From Ursus arctos (lineage: Eukaryota > Chordata > Mammalia > Carnivora > Ursidae): a DNA stretch of 64,000 nt. The stretch lies in NCBI RefSeq assembly GCF_023065955.2, contig NW_026623100.1, positions 68,452,727-68,516,726 on the forward strand, in the 5' to 3' direction. The notes beneath the pieces are model-generated. The model searched no databases. It had not been told where the DNA came from and was given only the letters and a program-made list of their open reading frames with translations. This document shows, piece after piece, positions 11,516-23,599 of this stretch; positions within the stretch are counted from its first letter, which is position 1, and the number at the start of each line of letters is the position of its first letter. The translations under genes were made by a program, and so were the position numbers.

Positions 11516-12693
11516 TTTTTAAGGGGACAAAGGGCCTGTCTACTTCCTCGTTTCTTAAAACCCTCAAGCACTATTAACTTTCATATTACTGGCCCATCCC
11601 TGTCGGCCACAATTTTATTTTCACCAAGTTGAAAAGAAATTGAAGCCATATTCTTGGTAAATTAGAAACATAAACTTTGGTATCAGTGTGGACTCTCTGA
11701 GTCTAAAAACAAAAAAGAGAGAGAGAGAAACATAATGTAAATCTAAAAATGTTACTGAGAATGTTAGTAATGATATTGACTTAATTTTGCTCACTAGGGG
11801 AGGACCATGACTGAACTCAATGTGTTGAAAAGTTCAGAGACATTAATCTTCTTATCTGTGCCCCAGAACTCCCCCTGCAAAGACAAATGAGCAAGCATTG
11901 ATGAATGCTGGTTCATTAGGAGAATTTAAAAATGCAATTTGTCTTCATGAAAAGGAAGTATTTTTACATTTCCCATTTTACAATGAATCAGTGAAAAGAA
12001 TTTTTCAACCATTACCCTTTGACTTAGAATGGCCGTTGTGAGCAACATCTCAGTGCAGTAATAGACCTACTTTGGGGGCAATCTTGACAAAAAGATACTT
12101 CCTGGAAAAAACAGTATCCACAATATACAGGCCTCTTTGAGACTCTTTCATAACAATATTTTTAGGGTTTTAAACGCTCCCTTTTGTTTAACCTTCTAAG
12201 AGACAAGAAAAGTAAAAGCTAAAAATAATAAAAAGCAAACAAAACACCAAAAACAGCATACCTTTAAAAGGAAGTTTTCAGGCTTATGCTAGAGTAAATA
12301 TATCACCATCCCAAACGTGTATTTTTTTCCATATCCAATAAGATGTTAAAATATTTTGTCCCTGGTGATTAGCATGAAAATCTGAAAGGTGCCTACTGAC
12401 CCAGACATAATTACTCCACTCTAAGAGGGATACAGAATTTAAACAAACAAAGCCTTAATATCGCACAGTATTTTTTAGTTAACCATTAAGTAAATTGAAA
12501 ATGGAATTATTCAGAAATCCTCATCATATGATGCCTGATTAATGTAAAGCACTATAGTTCCTTTGTATGATAGTATCCATTCAAGTAATTATTTTTTGCA
12601 TCTATCTTTTGCTCCAATTGTTATATATATTTTAGTGTCTTTCAAAATCAGTACAAATTTGGGGGGCACCAGGCATATTCCTTTGTGCATTGC
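11516..12693. other. Repeat-free block; possible conserved non-coding element
   Basis: About 1 kb without a repeat I recognise, apart from a short GA run near 11720. It is unusually free of transposon text compared with its neighbours and contains complex AT-rich sequence with balanced composition (for example 'gggttttaaacgctccc' around 12165). No coding frame is present. Regulatory function is an inference only. Confidence 0.35.
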
Positions 12694-12712
12694 CTTTTTT
12701 TTTTTTTTTTTT
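12694..12712. repeat. Poly-T tract
   Basis: A homopolymer of about 19 T. No SINE or LINE body adjoins it on either side that I can recognise. Confidence 0.9.
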
Positions 12713-12744
12713 CTGCCCTTGGGTCTATCTATAGCAAATTTGTT

Positions 12745-12925
12745 ATCAGTAATCTTTTCAGCTTTAGTGACCTTAAGAATCACCTGGTGAACTTTTAAAA
12801 ATTCTGCCCCAACTAAGAGTTCCTTCTCAGTAGGAAATGGATTGAGGCCTGGAATTTTGCATTAAAAAAAGATAGGTGATTCTAATGAGGGAGCTGTAGG
12901 GACAATATTTTGAGAAAGTTTGATT
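12745..12925 (+). mobile_element. MER5A-like hAT-Charlie DNA transposon
   Basis: The block order matches MER5A: 'cagctttagtgaccttaag', 'aatcacctggtgaac', 'ctcagtaggaaatgg', 'tgaggcctggaattttgca', 'gataggtgattctaatg' and 'atattttgagaa'. It is a short non-autonomous element with no coding capacity, inactive in mammals for a very long time. Confidence 0.8.
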
Positions 12926-14240
12926 ATCTTTTCTCTACTAAGTATGTTTTCTGTATGTAGATCACCCTTTCCTCATTCCAGAGAAACACACAGAGTTTTA
13001 TTGTTGCATCAGTGAGTTTCTCTATATCTTTTCAACTTTACTTGTACTGAGAATTTTTTTTGGAAACTACCAGCTGGCTCTACATGTCACCTCCTTTACC
13101 TAGACCTTCCATTTTTTTAGACTCTTGTTCACAATTGAATACTTCATTTCCTTCGACCTTGAGAATCAATTTTGTACAGCCTCAAAATCTTTTTTCCCTG
13201 GGTCCTTGGCCTCTACAAAATTCAGCTCCTCAACTCAAGTGCCCACCATCTGGAAAAAAAATCCTGCTTACATTTCTCCACCTCATCAGCTCTCCATATG
13301 GCTTTGAAACTCAGTTAAAAACACATCGCCTTCTTCTGTGCTAAGGATCTCTTGATTTTCACCTATCTTTGAGTTATAATTTATTTTTATCTCAACATCT
13401 GCTAACCTTGAAGACCATCTTTTAAAAAGATGGTTTAACTATTGGTTGTTGGTATAGATTTTAAGACTGATTACCAAGGACTGAAATACTAATTGTGTCA
13501 GAGAAAGACAAGCTCTCCTTCCTTTGCAGAGTAACCGCATCTATACAGACCGGTTTGTCTGGTCGTTGACCCAAAACTGCACCTTTACTTTTGGTCAGTA
13601 TAACATCTTGAGCTATTTGGTGTATTAACTGGTTTTAGGATGATGGCACATTATTTTTCTTCCTTTCCTCCTTTTCATGGGAGACCCTTCTAGAGGAAGA
13701 TCTCCACTCAGCATCTTAAGGAGTGTGAAATGTGATATGATCAGGAAGGAAATGGAAATAAATTGCAAATTTGTATGAAAAATGAATGTCATGAAATATT
13801 TCACCAAAAAGTGATTCAAGGCCGAGGAAGCAAAAAATGTGAGAAAAAGATATTGGGAGCAATGATGCATGAAATGTCTAAAACCACAGAGGAAATGCCT
13901 GACAAGATAGGTAGTAACAAGGAGAGCAACATATCAAAGCCTGGGAAGGAACAGCCCTTGAGGAAAGACAAGAGGGTTGAAGAGAAGGAGTTACCGTGTG
14001 TCTGGGAAGGTGTTTAATATACTCAGCTGGGTAACACCCTAAGGGAAAAGATCACAGAAATTTATCCAAAAATACTCTGTCATTATGGACTAACACTACC
14101 ATCAGAGAAAGAATGTTGGTGGAATTACTTAGAGAGCTTTCTTCTGAGTTGTAACTTTTTTTCACCAAGATATCGATCAGGAACCCCTAAGGAATTGAAC
14201 TAAAGCCAACGGTGTAAGAATCATTTGGGGAGTGCATATT
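12926..14240. other. Unassigned non-coding DNA
   Basis: No recognised repeat or gene. Small frames around 13060-13340 and 13763-14017 lack domain features and overlap frames on the other strand. Confidence 0.4.
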
Positions 14241-15780
14241 CTGTGGACCATAGCTACTGAAATATTTTACTTGCTTTCCATTCTTAAGGGCTCAGGGGGA
14301 AAGAAAATGCTACCAGCATAGACCCTGGTGGTGTTCCCTGTGAACCAGGGGGAAGGAGATGGTGAATTCTGAAGCAATTCACATTTATAGTGAAGTCCTA
14401 TTGCGACAGGGTGCCCGAAGCCTTTCATTTCAGTGAATCTTTGAGTTCTGCCTGCTCCTGTTGCTGCTGCACTGTTTCTAAATTTCCCAGTGCATCGAGG
14501 CTCTTCCCTCTCATCTCTGCCTTCTCGTGTTTTCCGTAATGGATGTGGGTATGTGGTTGGAGGTTGATCAAGCTCATCCACTGGGGCAGGTGCGTGACTC
14601 TGTCACACTCTGGAACACTTCCCTCCCCGCCACTTAGCCTGCCTGCCTTCTGCGTGAAGACAGTCTTCCTGGGTAGCAGCTCCTGATGGGAATTAAATCA
14701 CCTCACTGTCTTTACCAGGAGACAATGGGCAGAGACAGTGTGCATCCCAGGCGGGTCAGAGCCTGAGTAGCTAGAAGGACAGAGGGTCTCGAGTCCTCTC
14801 TTAAGTCCCTGTAGTGTCAGCTGGTTTCTATAGAATCTACATTTATTTCCCCATTGGCTGACTGCCTCAAAACATCCGTACTGGTGTTCTGATTTTGAAA
14901 GCTAGAATCCTGTGACCTGTAGCCCTGGTTAATTTTTTTTTTCTTTCATTTAAATCAAAACTGACAGGAAGAAGAATAGACTAAAAGAGTTATTTTCCTT
15001 TGCTGCTTAATGGGATATGAAGCCTCAGCTTATGACTGAAAATAAAGCTTTCCACTTGGGTAAACATAATTTTCTCCCTTTTTCCCCCAGAAATAATCCC
15101 ATTCATTTACAAGGATATAGTAATTTAGTATAAAATAATTCCCCTTCAACATCTTCTGTTGTAATTACTTGGCTATCTCCTTACTTCCCTTCTTCTGTGA
15201 ATTTTGGACCATTCAGAGACTGAGCTGGCAAAATAACCGTGGGGGTGGCTGAAGGGATGGGCACAGAGCCCTACAATGCCCAAGGAAGCCACAGGCTCTT
15301 CATACCACCCTGCTTGGACATCCCTGTAGGGTTGGCATCGATCCAAAGATGGAGGAGCCCCGGAACACTGCCCTCCAAGCCATGGGAATTTGTGCTTTTT
15401 CTTGGGAGGGTCTGGGAGTGCATCTCTGATGTTTGGGGACAGTGATGCACACATCCAGGGGAATCTTTGGCTAGTCCAGTGAGGAGCAAAAGTGATCAAT
15501 GCAGCTGCAGGGGAGCTTATGCACAGAGAACTTTGGAAATGCCTTATCTCAGGCTCGGTGTCTTTTTTCCCTTCATGTGCACCAGCTTTTGCTCAGATAA
15601 TAAGGAGAAGAGGCAGAGAATTTATCATTTAAAATTATCTGCAAGTCCCTTATGGGGCTCAATTAGTCTTGGGTTTTGTCATTCTTAACATTCACTAAAC
15701 TGCAGTTTTTCTTTTGAGAGCTTATTCTGCATATATTAATGTGCATTAAAATGTAACAAAAAGTTTGGGATGGGGTTGAG
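14241..15780. other. GC-richer unassigned interval
   Basis: GC is visibly higher than in most of the window, with scattered CpGs around 14400-14530. There is no CpG island, TATA-box promoter arrangement or convincing exon. Frames of about 70-108 codons occur on both strands over the same bases near 15173-15499, which argues against any being real. Confidence 0.4.
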
Positions 15781-15784
15781 AACA

Positions 15785-15786
<2 letters not shown>

Positions 15787-15825
<39 letters not shown>
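15787..15825. repeat. (AT)n microsatellite
   Basis: An uninterrupted AT dinucleotide run of roughly 19 units, self-complementary and so able to form a hairpin. Confidence 0.97.
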
Positions 15826-15830
<5 letters not shown>

Positions 15831-16303
15831 AGATTTCATTTCACTTTTGTGGAAGAAACTCAAAGTTTCCTACAGCTTGTTTAATATTGAAACTTAATGA
15901 GTCTACCTAGTGCTATTACTGAGAAAGTAATGCTAGGCTCTGCTAAGGAAGGGGCCGGACCCCAGGGCATTGGAAGAGAACAGCTAACCAGACTTTAATA
16001 TAGAAAAATAGATAAATAGGGTGATAATTCAATTGGAAGGCAATGTACCTATCGTGCACCAGGAGAAAGCACAGCTGGAGGATTTGAAAGTGATTTGGAA
16101 GCAAAAACCTCTCATTGAATTACAGACAAAAAAAAAAAAAAAAAGAAAAGAAAAATCAAGTTAGGGGTTGGCAGTGGAGTGAGACCTGATTGTGAGGTTG
16201 TAGAAAAGAGACTGCCAGCTCTCCCGTTGTAAGCCAGAATTCCTCAGAGAGGCCAGTTTACCTCAAAAGTTTGCTTTGGGTTAAATCTAAGCCAATATTC
16301 TCC

Positions 16304-16305
<2 letters not shown>
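15826..16305. other. Unassigned non-coding DNA with an A-rich run
   Basis: Nothing recognised except a poly-A/GA tract at about 16127-16155. Confidence 0.4.

Positions 16306-16356
<51 letters not shown>
16306..16356. repeat. (CA)n microsatellite
   Basis: About 25 uninterrupted CA units, followed by a GA-rich stretch to about 16382. It is the longest dinucleotide tract in the window and likely polymorphic. Confidence 0.98.
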
Positions 16357-16358
<2 letters not shown>

Positions 16359-16714
16359 AGAAGAGAGAGAGGGAGGGAAAGATGAAAAATTTTTCTTGAT
16401 TTACTTGGTAGCCACATCTCTGGGGATTGACCCTGAGGCTGTCACTGAAACCAGTGTTGTTCAGAAGCCATTGATGGATGATGGTTTAACCTGGCAGGCA
16501 TGTGATGTCACAGAGCAACCAGCTAAGGGGAAACAGCTTTCAAAAAAGACGTTACAGTTTACACTGAGTTCATACTGGCCTAGATTAAGAAAGTTAGTGG
16601 AAAAAATACTTGTAGGACGCTTTAGTCTTTGTCTGGAGGCCAGTTTGGGATCTGTGGAAGAAATCCTTGATTTTAGATTATCTACATGGCACCAGCTGAT
16701 TTCTTGGGTGTGCA

Positions 16715-16860
16715 TTTTAGGTCAAATGAATGTTTATTTTGTGCTCCTGTTACAAAACGATCAACAGTGAGGTAGACCCTCATCTTTCCTTCAGGAGCTT
16801 ACAGTCTAGAAGTGGGGGGAAAACAGTGAAAGTATAAACCCTAATTCAGTGAGACAAAAG
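16715..16860 (-). mobile_element. L2 3' fragment, antisense
   Basis: Antisense L2 tail order: 'aaatgaatgtttattttgt', then 'caggagcttacagtctaga' and 'agtggggggaaaacag'. The middle block is the complement of the conserved L2 phrase for 'agaatgtaagctcc'. Confidence 0.55.
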
Positions 16861-17937
16861 TCAGGGTCAAAAGAGAGGTAGTGAGAAAAGGCTGGGAGTT
16901 GGGGGGTGTGAGATGTCAGTTTTTTATTGCTGAGAATGTCAGACTCTTCAATGGCGTTTGTCTTCTGTACTCTTTGTAGGTAGGTATTAAACCATAGATT
17001 TCCCAGAAGTTGTTTTTGGACGAATATAAAGATGAATTTTCTAGATTATTTATATTTGTCTCATTTTTCAAAGGCAATTCTTCCTCCTTTTCCTTCCACT
17101 AAAGTAGCCTGTTCACCTTCCATTTCTGATCGCTGGAAGGTTGTCTGTGTAGAGATGTGTAGCCCTCATGCCTCCTGAGAAGAAAGATGGAGTTCAGCTT
17201 TTGGATCCCCAGTCCTCAGTTGGTCAGTGCCTGGTAATGCAGTACCTGGCTTGGTCTTTGCTCTTCAAAGACTTTGGTGGCAAGCAGGAGAGCTTCAGTA
17301 ATACTGGAAGGGACTCTCCTGGTCCGTGTTTCATCAGCAATGTGGTGGCTCTGCACATCAGTTCGTGGCCTGGTGCTCTACCCATTAGAGCACAACCAGA
17401 CTGCTTTAAGCTTTTCCAAACTGGCAGGACACTGTTTCTGGCACTCACATTTCCAATTTTATGTATTTCCTTGATTTATACTTTTTTTGTGCACACAGGC
17501 TTATCTTTAGATAGCTCCTTAAGAACAGATATATGCCTGAATTACTAAGTAGCCTTAGTAATTCCTAGAAGAATGAAGGAGCTTAATTATGTTCAGGAAT
17601 AGCGGGGTAGCTGATGAAAGAATATAGTTTTATTCATGGGTATTTTTAGACCTTTCTGTAGACTTTGAACCTTATTTCAAAATTGTTCAAAAAGAACTAT
17701 TTTGACAATCAGGGTCACATTATTTCAACTCTCTGAGACTCAGTTTTCTCACCTACATTTGGGTCGTTGAGACTTCAGATGTGGAGATGTTCTCCAGCTG
17801 CCCAGTACCGACATTTTAGGACATTGCAGGTCACCCATGAACTGAACTGCTTAAATGAATGTTCAGATATGGATAACTTTTCTGGCAAAGGGTTGTCTGT
17901 AGAAGCTCTCTTCTACCTGGAGCCATGAACTGTTCAG
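16861..17937. other. Unassigned non-coding DNA
   Basis: Just over 1 kb with no recognised repeat. A 126-codon plus-strand frame at 17168-17548 overlaps a 74-codon minus frame and has no domain resemblance; I do not call it a gene. Confidence 0.4.
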
Positions 17938-18172
17938 GGGCACCTGGGTTACTCAGTTGGTTAAGCGTCTGACTCTTGATTTCAGCTCTGGTCGTGGTCT
18001 CAGGGTCCTGGGATCAAGCCCCACATCAGGCTCAGGCTCAGGCCTCGGGGTTCAGTGGGGAGTCTGCTTGAGGATTTTCTCTCTTCCTCTCCCTCTTCCT
18101 CTGCCCCTCCTCCTGCTCATTTGAGCACACACACTCTCTCTCTAAAATAAATAAATCTTAAAAAAGAAAAAA
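17938..18172 (+). mobile_element. SINEC (Can-SINE)
   Basis: Starts ggggcacctgggttactcag, then 'ggttaagcgtctgactctt', 'gggtcctgggatcaagccc', a CT-rich body and an A-rich tail. The target-site duplication gaactgt[t/c]cag lies at 17927-17937 and 18173-18183 with one mismatch. A short internal 'caggctcaggctcagg' expansion makes this copy slightly longer than the others. Confidence 0.95.
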
Positions 18173-18183
18173 GAACTGTCCAG

Positions 18184-19199
18184 AGCTGTGGGAGAGTGTA
18201 TAGTTTAAAGAAATCAGTTTTCAGATTTATGCATCTTCTTTCCTAAAATTGATCTTTGTGAAAATTCCTTTGCACTGCCATTCTTTTATTCCTACCTCAG
18301 TCTTCACAATTTTCCTGTTTGATAGTGAAAATCTATTTCTCACCCATAGTGATTCTCACTGTGGTTCATTGCCCTGGGGAGGTAACAAGTCCTGAGGCAT
18401 CAAACAAGGGGCAAGAAGGAAATGTCTTGCTTCAAAGAGAAGTCCTGAGAAAGCAAAGTGAGAAGGTAGGGCCCAGCTTCAGCCAGGTGACAAACTCGTG
18501 GCAATGCTCTGTGCCTTTTCTACCTGTTAATCTGTATTTGAATTAAAACTCAGAAGAGAGATGCCTGCCATTAAGTAATTTATTAATAAGTTTATTTGAA
18601 CTCAAAAAAAGTTGAAGTCGGGCTTTTTCTGACAAAAAAAAAATTCTTATTTGACTGATAAACAGGATGCAAAAATTTGTTTTGTCCATTAGGTCACGTG
18701 AAAGATTGTATACATCAGTTGAGTAAGGTAATCTTCAGCTCCAAAGTTTTAACAAGCAGCCATATTTAAAGCACATTCAAAACATACACTAGAGTAGAAA
18801 TTATAGACTTTGTGATTACACATTCTTATGAAAAAATATTGATATCCACCTAACACGAAGGAAGAGAGTTTTCCAACACTCCAGTTCAGGGCTCTAGAAA
18901 CGCAAGTTTGGAAACTCAGGGAAATGTAGATACTGCAGTTGGCTTTAATTCCACTTCTTGCCGGTAACGATAAACTGATGGGAAAAGTATGCTCCATGTG
19001 AACTTACCTAGTCACCCCCTATCAGAGCAGACTTCGGAGGAAATCCTCTGGGGAATAGTTTATACCAACACCAGGTCCACTGACAAGTACCCTGGCAGCT
19101 GCACACGCCTGCAAGAAACTCACTCAGCAGGCAGCTAGGTTCCTCTGCACATCTGGGGTCTCAATCCCAAGTTAGCGCTCTGCACTCACAGTCCATTCT
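18184..19199. other. Unassigned non-coding DNA
   Basis: No recognised repeat. The part from about 18560 to 18990 is AT-rich but complex, with several TAAT/ATTA cores and a few CpGs. It could be regulatory, but nothing here proves it. Confidence 0.35.
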
Positions 19200-20420
19200 A
19201 CCACATTTTTCTGATGTCCTGCTCTCTACACGAATGTTTTAAACCATTTCGACTTCTTCCAAACCTGCAGTTTCACCCCCTCCTCCATTTGCTCTCAACA
19301 AATGACCTTGCTTCTCACTTCACAAAGAAGTACAGTGATTCAGGCGTTGAATCTCTCATCTTGTGCTACCTGTCCTACACCTCCATTCCTCCTCAGCCCT
19401 AAGTAGGAAGGGGCCCTTCCTTCTGTGTAAGACCAATCTCCTCTTCACTTGTGACTTTGCTCTTTCCTGTGTCTTTGTCTTCCCCTGCTCTTTCCAGTCA
19501 TGATTGAAACAATGAAGTTTTGCCTGTCTTCAACAAGCAAATGAACAGTAATTATTTTTGTACAATACGTTGTCTCTCAAGTGTCATCTTTCCTTTGCAG
19601 ACACCTTTTTAATCTCTTTCCACCTCACAGCTAATCTCTGAAGACTTGTTAACTTTTACCTTTCATACATCTCTGACTTCCACTCACTTACTAGTCTGCT
19701 CCCGTCTGGCTCCCATCCCTGTCTTTGCAGAGAGAATACTTTTGCCAAGAGCAAAAATTGGGTGATCTACATGTTACTAAATCTACATGTTACTAAATTC
19801 AGTAAGAACGTCTTAGTCCCTAACCTGCTAGGTACCCCAGGAGTCTCTCGTTCTATTGGCAGTTCCCCTTTACTTTAAATCTGTATGCTTTGCTCTTGAC
19901 TTCCATGACGCCATCTTCATAGGCTTCCCTTACATCTCCCTCCCTTCCACCCAGGAATCCAAAAACACTCAGTACTGGACCCAAGGATACCTGACTTGAG
20001 TTGTGTAACATTTTCCCACAATGGAGCTTCTTTCTTTTGCATTCCATACCATTTTCCTAAATAATCTTACTCATTCTCATGGTTTCAATTGCCATTTATG
20101 TGCAGCTATCCCCCCAATTTTAATTTCTAAGCTTCAGACTCATGCATCTGCTTGCTGATGTGGTATCTCCTGTTAGATATCTCACAGGCATCTCTAATTC
20201 ATGTCCAAGACTGAACGTATATTTTTGCCCCCAAATCTGGCCATCTATTCTTATAGCAAATGGCACAAACACAGCTCCATTTACAGAAGACAGACATCAG
20301 TACTTTTGGTTCCTGCTTTACTTTCAACCTTCAGATATAAATCATTTATAAGATTTGAACCACTAAATGTCTCTTGTATCCATCTCTAGCTTATTTCACC
20401 AGCCCAGTCTAAGCATAATT
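19200..20420 (+). mobile_element. L2 LINE relic (RT region)
   Basis: Diverged L2 reverse-transcriptase text in sense orientation. The stretch around 19740-19800 follows the L2 'gccaaggtcaccaatgacc' region. The stretch around 20160-20230 ('ttagatatctcacaggcat', 'catgtccaagactgaacg') follows the region just after the catalytic YADD segment. The frame is destroyed. A perfect 16-bp tandem duplication (atctacatgttactaa, 19765-19780 and 19781-19796) sits inside it. The 5' limit is uncertain. Confidence 0.55.
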
Positions 20421-20589
20421 TTCTGTAAAATACTTAGGCCTGTGTTAAGTGAAAATGATGGCATTATCTTCTGAAGTTTACAATGTATGGATGGGTAATA
20501 ACTATGGCAACTCCTGTATATGGAAAATAAATACACTAAGGTTCGAGTTTTCTACATTTTAGGTAGTAATACAATATTAACTCTAAATA

Positions 20590-21110
20590 TACTTTAAAAG
20601 ATTAAGGATATGTATTTTATCTGTAGAGCAACTATTAAAAAATAACGTTAAGAAGTATAGTTAAACGTCAATCGGTAGATTAAAATGGGATTATAGAAGA
20701 TATTAAAAAAGAAAAATAAAGGCAGGAAAGGAAGACCAGCGGAACAGAAACTACAGGGAACAAACCACAACCAAATAACAAAATGATAACTTTGAATCCA
20801 TTGGCACCAATAATTGCATGAAGTATTAATGGAGTAAATGCTCCAATTAATTAAAAGGCAGAGATTGTCAGAATGGATGAAAAGATAAGACTTGACTGAC
20901 ATGCTATCAACAAGAGAGAGACTTTAAATATAAAGGCACAGATATTTTGAAAGCAGTTGGATGAAAAGAGTATACAGTGCAAACAGGAAGGCTGGGGTGG
21001 CTATATTGATATCAATAAAATAAACTTCAAGGTAAAGAGTATTACCAGAGATAAAGAGGAACATTTTATAATGCTAAGAGGGTCAACTAATAGAAAGGAC
21101 ATAACAATCT
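20590..21110 (+). mobile_element. L1 ORF2 endonuclease-region fragment
   Basis: Sense L1M-type text: 'ccaattaattaaaaggcag', 'agattgtcagaatggatg', 'caacaagagagagacttta', 'ggctggggtggctatattg', 'ataaacttcaaggtaaag' and 'ggacataacaatcttaaa'. These correspond to the endonuclease part of ORF2. The frame carries many stops and both ends are truncated. Confidence 0.75.
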
Positions 21111-21116
21111 TAAACA

Positions 21117-21310
21117 TCCTAGCCACTTACTAGTTGTATGACCATAAGACCCTGAGCCTCAGTTTTCTTATCTGTAAAATGTATTATAGCATGTCTGGAC
21201 AGATATGCTTGGATAGTATATATGTAAATAAAGATTAATAAGCAAGCAAGTAGCATTTACATATATCCCTTGGCACATAGTAGGTTTTCATTGAACATTA
21301 ATTCTCTTTC
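21117..21310 (-). mobile_element. MIR SINE, antisense
   Basis: Complement of MIR in order: 'ccacttactagttgtatga', 'cctgagcctcagttttctt', 'atctgtaaaatgtatt' and 'cccttggcacatagtagg'. It abuts the L1 fragment upstream. Confidence 0.85.
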
Positions 21311-21577
21311 TTACATAATGTGCTCAGTTTGGGCTCAGGAAGTCTAAAAAGAATGATGAGCAATTTTGTTACAGAGACAAATCCATCAAAACAGAATAAT
21401 GTAAAGTACATATGATACAATAAAAATTTGTTTAATGATGGCATAACTTAGAGATTTTACTGGTACTGTTTCCTAGAGAGGGAGCTTCGACCTTTACCTT
21501 GAGATGCTAGAATCTGGGGAAAGTGTTAATTGAGCAGCAGTTTTCCCTTTTTAAGGCAAAAGTAACAAAAGCTAATC
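21311..21577. other. Short unassigned gap
   Basis: About 270 bases with no recognised feature. Confidence 0.4.
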
Positions 21578-21596
21578 TTAATCCAAGTGTATTATT

Positions 21597-21785
21597 ATTA
21601 TTTATTTTAGTGAGAGAGAGAGCGCGTGTGCATACATGCAAGTGCAGGGAGGGACAGAAGGAGTAGGAAAGAATGCCAAGCTGGCTCCACAATGGGCATG
21701 GGGTTCCATCTCACGACCCTAACATCATGACCTGAGCTGAAATTAAGAGTCAGACACTGAACCAGCTGAGCCACCCAGGTGCCCC
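21597..21785 (-). mobile_element. SINEC (Can-SINE), antisense
   Basis: Antisense older-type SINEC: GA-rich start, 'ccatctcacgaccctaac', 'atcatgacctgagctgaa' and 'ctgagccacccaggtgccc'. A 19-bp target-site duplication with one mismatch (ttaa[t/c]ccaagtgtattatt) lies at 21578-21596 and 21786-21804. Confidence 0.95.
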
Positions 21786-22103
21786 TTAACCCAAGTGTAT
21801 TATTTTGGGGATGCTTTTTCTTTCAGGCAAAATGACCAGTAATCACTTCTTCAGTACAGCTGCTAACATCACAAACCACTATTAGCTCCACCTTACATTT
21901 GATAAGTGTTACACACATTGTGGTGTGTGTAATCTTAATGACAGCTTCTAGAAGCACATAGGGTATTCTTTAACTTGTACATGAATTGGGGTCCATTAAG
22001 TGTTTTCTTCTAGATTACACAGACCTTACATGGCACACCAAGGTAGTTTCAACCTAAAGTCTAGCTTTGTAAATTATATTGCCTGCAGAAATGGGTTATA
22101 CTT

Positions 22104-22292
22104 AGGGCACCTGAGTGGCTTAGTTGGTTAAGCATTTGCCTTCAGTTCAGATCATGATCTCCGGGTCCTGGGATGGAGCCATGTGTCAGGATCCCTTCTC
22201 AGTGGGGAGTCTGTTTCTCCCTCTTCCTGTGCCCCTCCCCCTGCTCGCTCACTCTCTCTCTTTTTCTCCCTCTAATAAATACAATCTTAAAA
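22104..22292 (+). mobile_element. SINEC (Can-SINE)
   Basis: Sense copy: gggcacctgagtggcttagt, 'ggttaagcatttgccttca', 'gatcatgatctccgggtcc', a CT-rich body and an A-rich tail. The target-site duplication aaatgggt[t/g]atactt lies at 22089-22103 and 22293-22307. Confidence 0.95.
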
Positions 22293-22307
22293 AAATGGGT
22301 GATACTT

Positions 22308-22784
22308 TCTCTAAATGTTTTTTTAAAAAATTGAATCTTTGTAAGATCTCCAAAAACTGGATCATATTTTAAAACAATTTTAGATGAAAATTGCAGTCAT
22401 TTTTGAGGGTCACAATGGGATTTCAAATAGTGAAATCAAAGCCCAGTGTTTCTTCTAAGCTCTGAGGTGGACGTACAGGAAATAGATGGAGGAAAATGGC
22501 CACTGTGGCCTAAAATATGGAGAAAAACATCTATGTTCAATTAGGTAGTAACTAAACAATTCAACATGTAAAGTTGAATTTAATGCCTACTTCTCCTTCA
22601 GAAAATTTTATGAATAAGAATTTCACAGTCAACTCTGAAATTTAAGGGAAAATTCCTGCACTGGATACATATTATTATTTGTTGATCTTGAGGTCACTTT
22701 TCTAATTTCATGGAAATTAAGTGTCTGTGAATCAGTTGTCCACAGTGGAAAATTTCTTCCACTTTGATGATGATGATATATTGC
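22308..22784. other. Unassigned non-coding DNA
   Basis: Nothing recognised; AT-rich unique sequence. Confidence 0.4.
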
Positions 22785-23015
22785 AATGATAAACATTTCC
22801 TATTTACTGAGCAATTATTACGTGCCAGTCACTCTTTTAAGTGCTTTCCATACATTATTTAATTTGAAACTCATGAATTCTCAATGAGATAGATACGATT
22901 GTTATCCACATTTTATAGATAATGAAAATTAAACTAGTGGAGGTAAAATGACTTGTAAGTCACACAGTACATGGTGGAATGCAATGACAACATAGGTTGC
23001 TTGACTATGGAAGGC
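22785..23015 (+). mobile_element. MIR SINE
   Basis: MIR blocks in order: 'atttactgagcaattatta', 'cgtgccagtcactctttta', 'agtgctttccatacatta', 'ttatccacattttatagat' and 'tgtaagtcacacagtac'. Confidence 0.88.
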
Positions 23016-23354
23016 TCTATGTTGAATTACTGGTAGAGATTAGAAATTTTCTTTAACATAATCGCATATAGAATCCCATTTTGCTTTTCATATGATCTTC
23101 AATGGCTAGTAGGGTTACATTGACTTGAAAGCTTAGGAAGTGTGTCAGAATCAGAAGAGGACTGGGGACAGGGTGACCTAGAATGAACAGCTTAGTTCAC
23201 TTATACAACAAGCCTTGAGAAGATTGGATTGTCATTCAATGGGTTTATTTTTGTATGCTTCTTTTCACCAACACAGTGGTACATCAGAACTTGAACAGGT
23301 CTATGAGGCAAGGTGATCACTGACAAACAAAGACTCAGACTTAGATCTTTCCAT

Positions 23355-23590
23355 GTTAGGAAACTAATAACATTGTCTTGGTCCTCATCCTGATTCTTCC
23401 ACCTCCTGACCAGATAGGATTTTGGCAAGTCATTTCTTACAGCATCTATTTCCACGTCAGCAAAATCGGGCTTCCTTTTAGGGCTATTATTTTGATAAAG
23501 GAGAGAATTCATTTAAAGTGCTTAGTATGATGTCAAGTATATAGTAAGCATGCAAAATACATGTTAGCTATTATCATGTCATTATTATTT
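23355..23590 (-). mobile_element. MIR SINE, antisense
   Basis: Diverged complement of MIR: 'ggcaagtcatttcttac', 'atctatttccacgtcagca', 'aaagtgcttagtatgatg' and 'tatagtaagcatgcaaa', ending 'gttagctattatc'. Confidence 0.7.
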
Positions 23591-23599
23591 TCATCATTA

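Noticed and set aside
17168..17548. 126-codon plus-strand frame
   Set aside because: Overlapped by a 74-codon minus frame and another plus frame, with no domain features; expected by chance.
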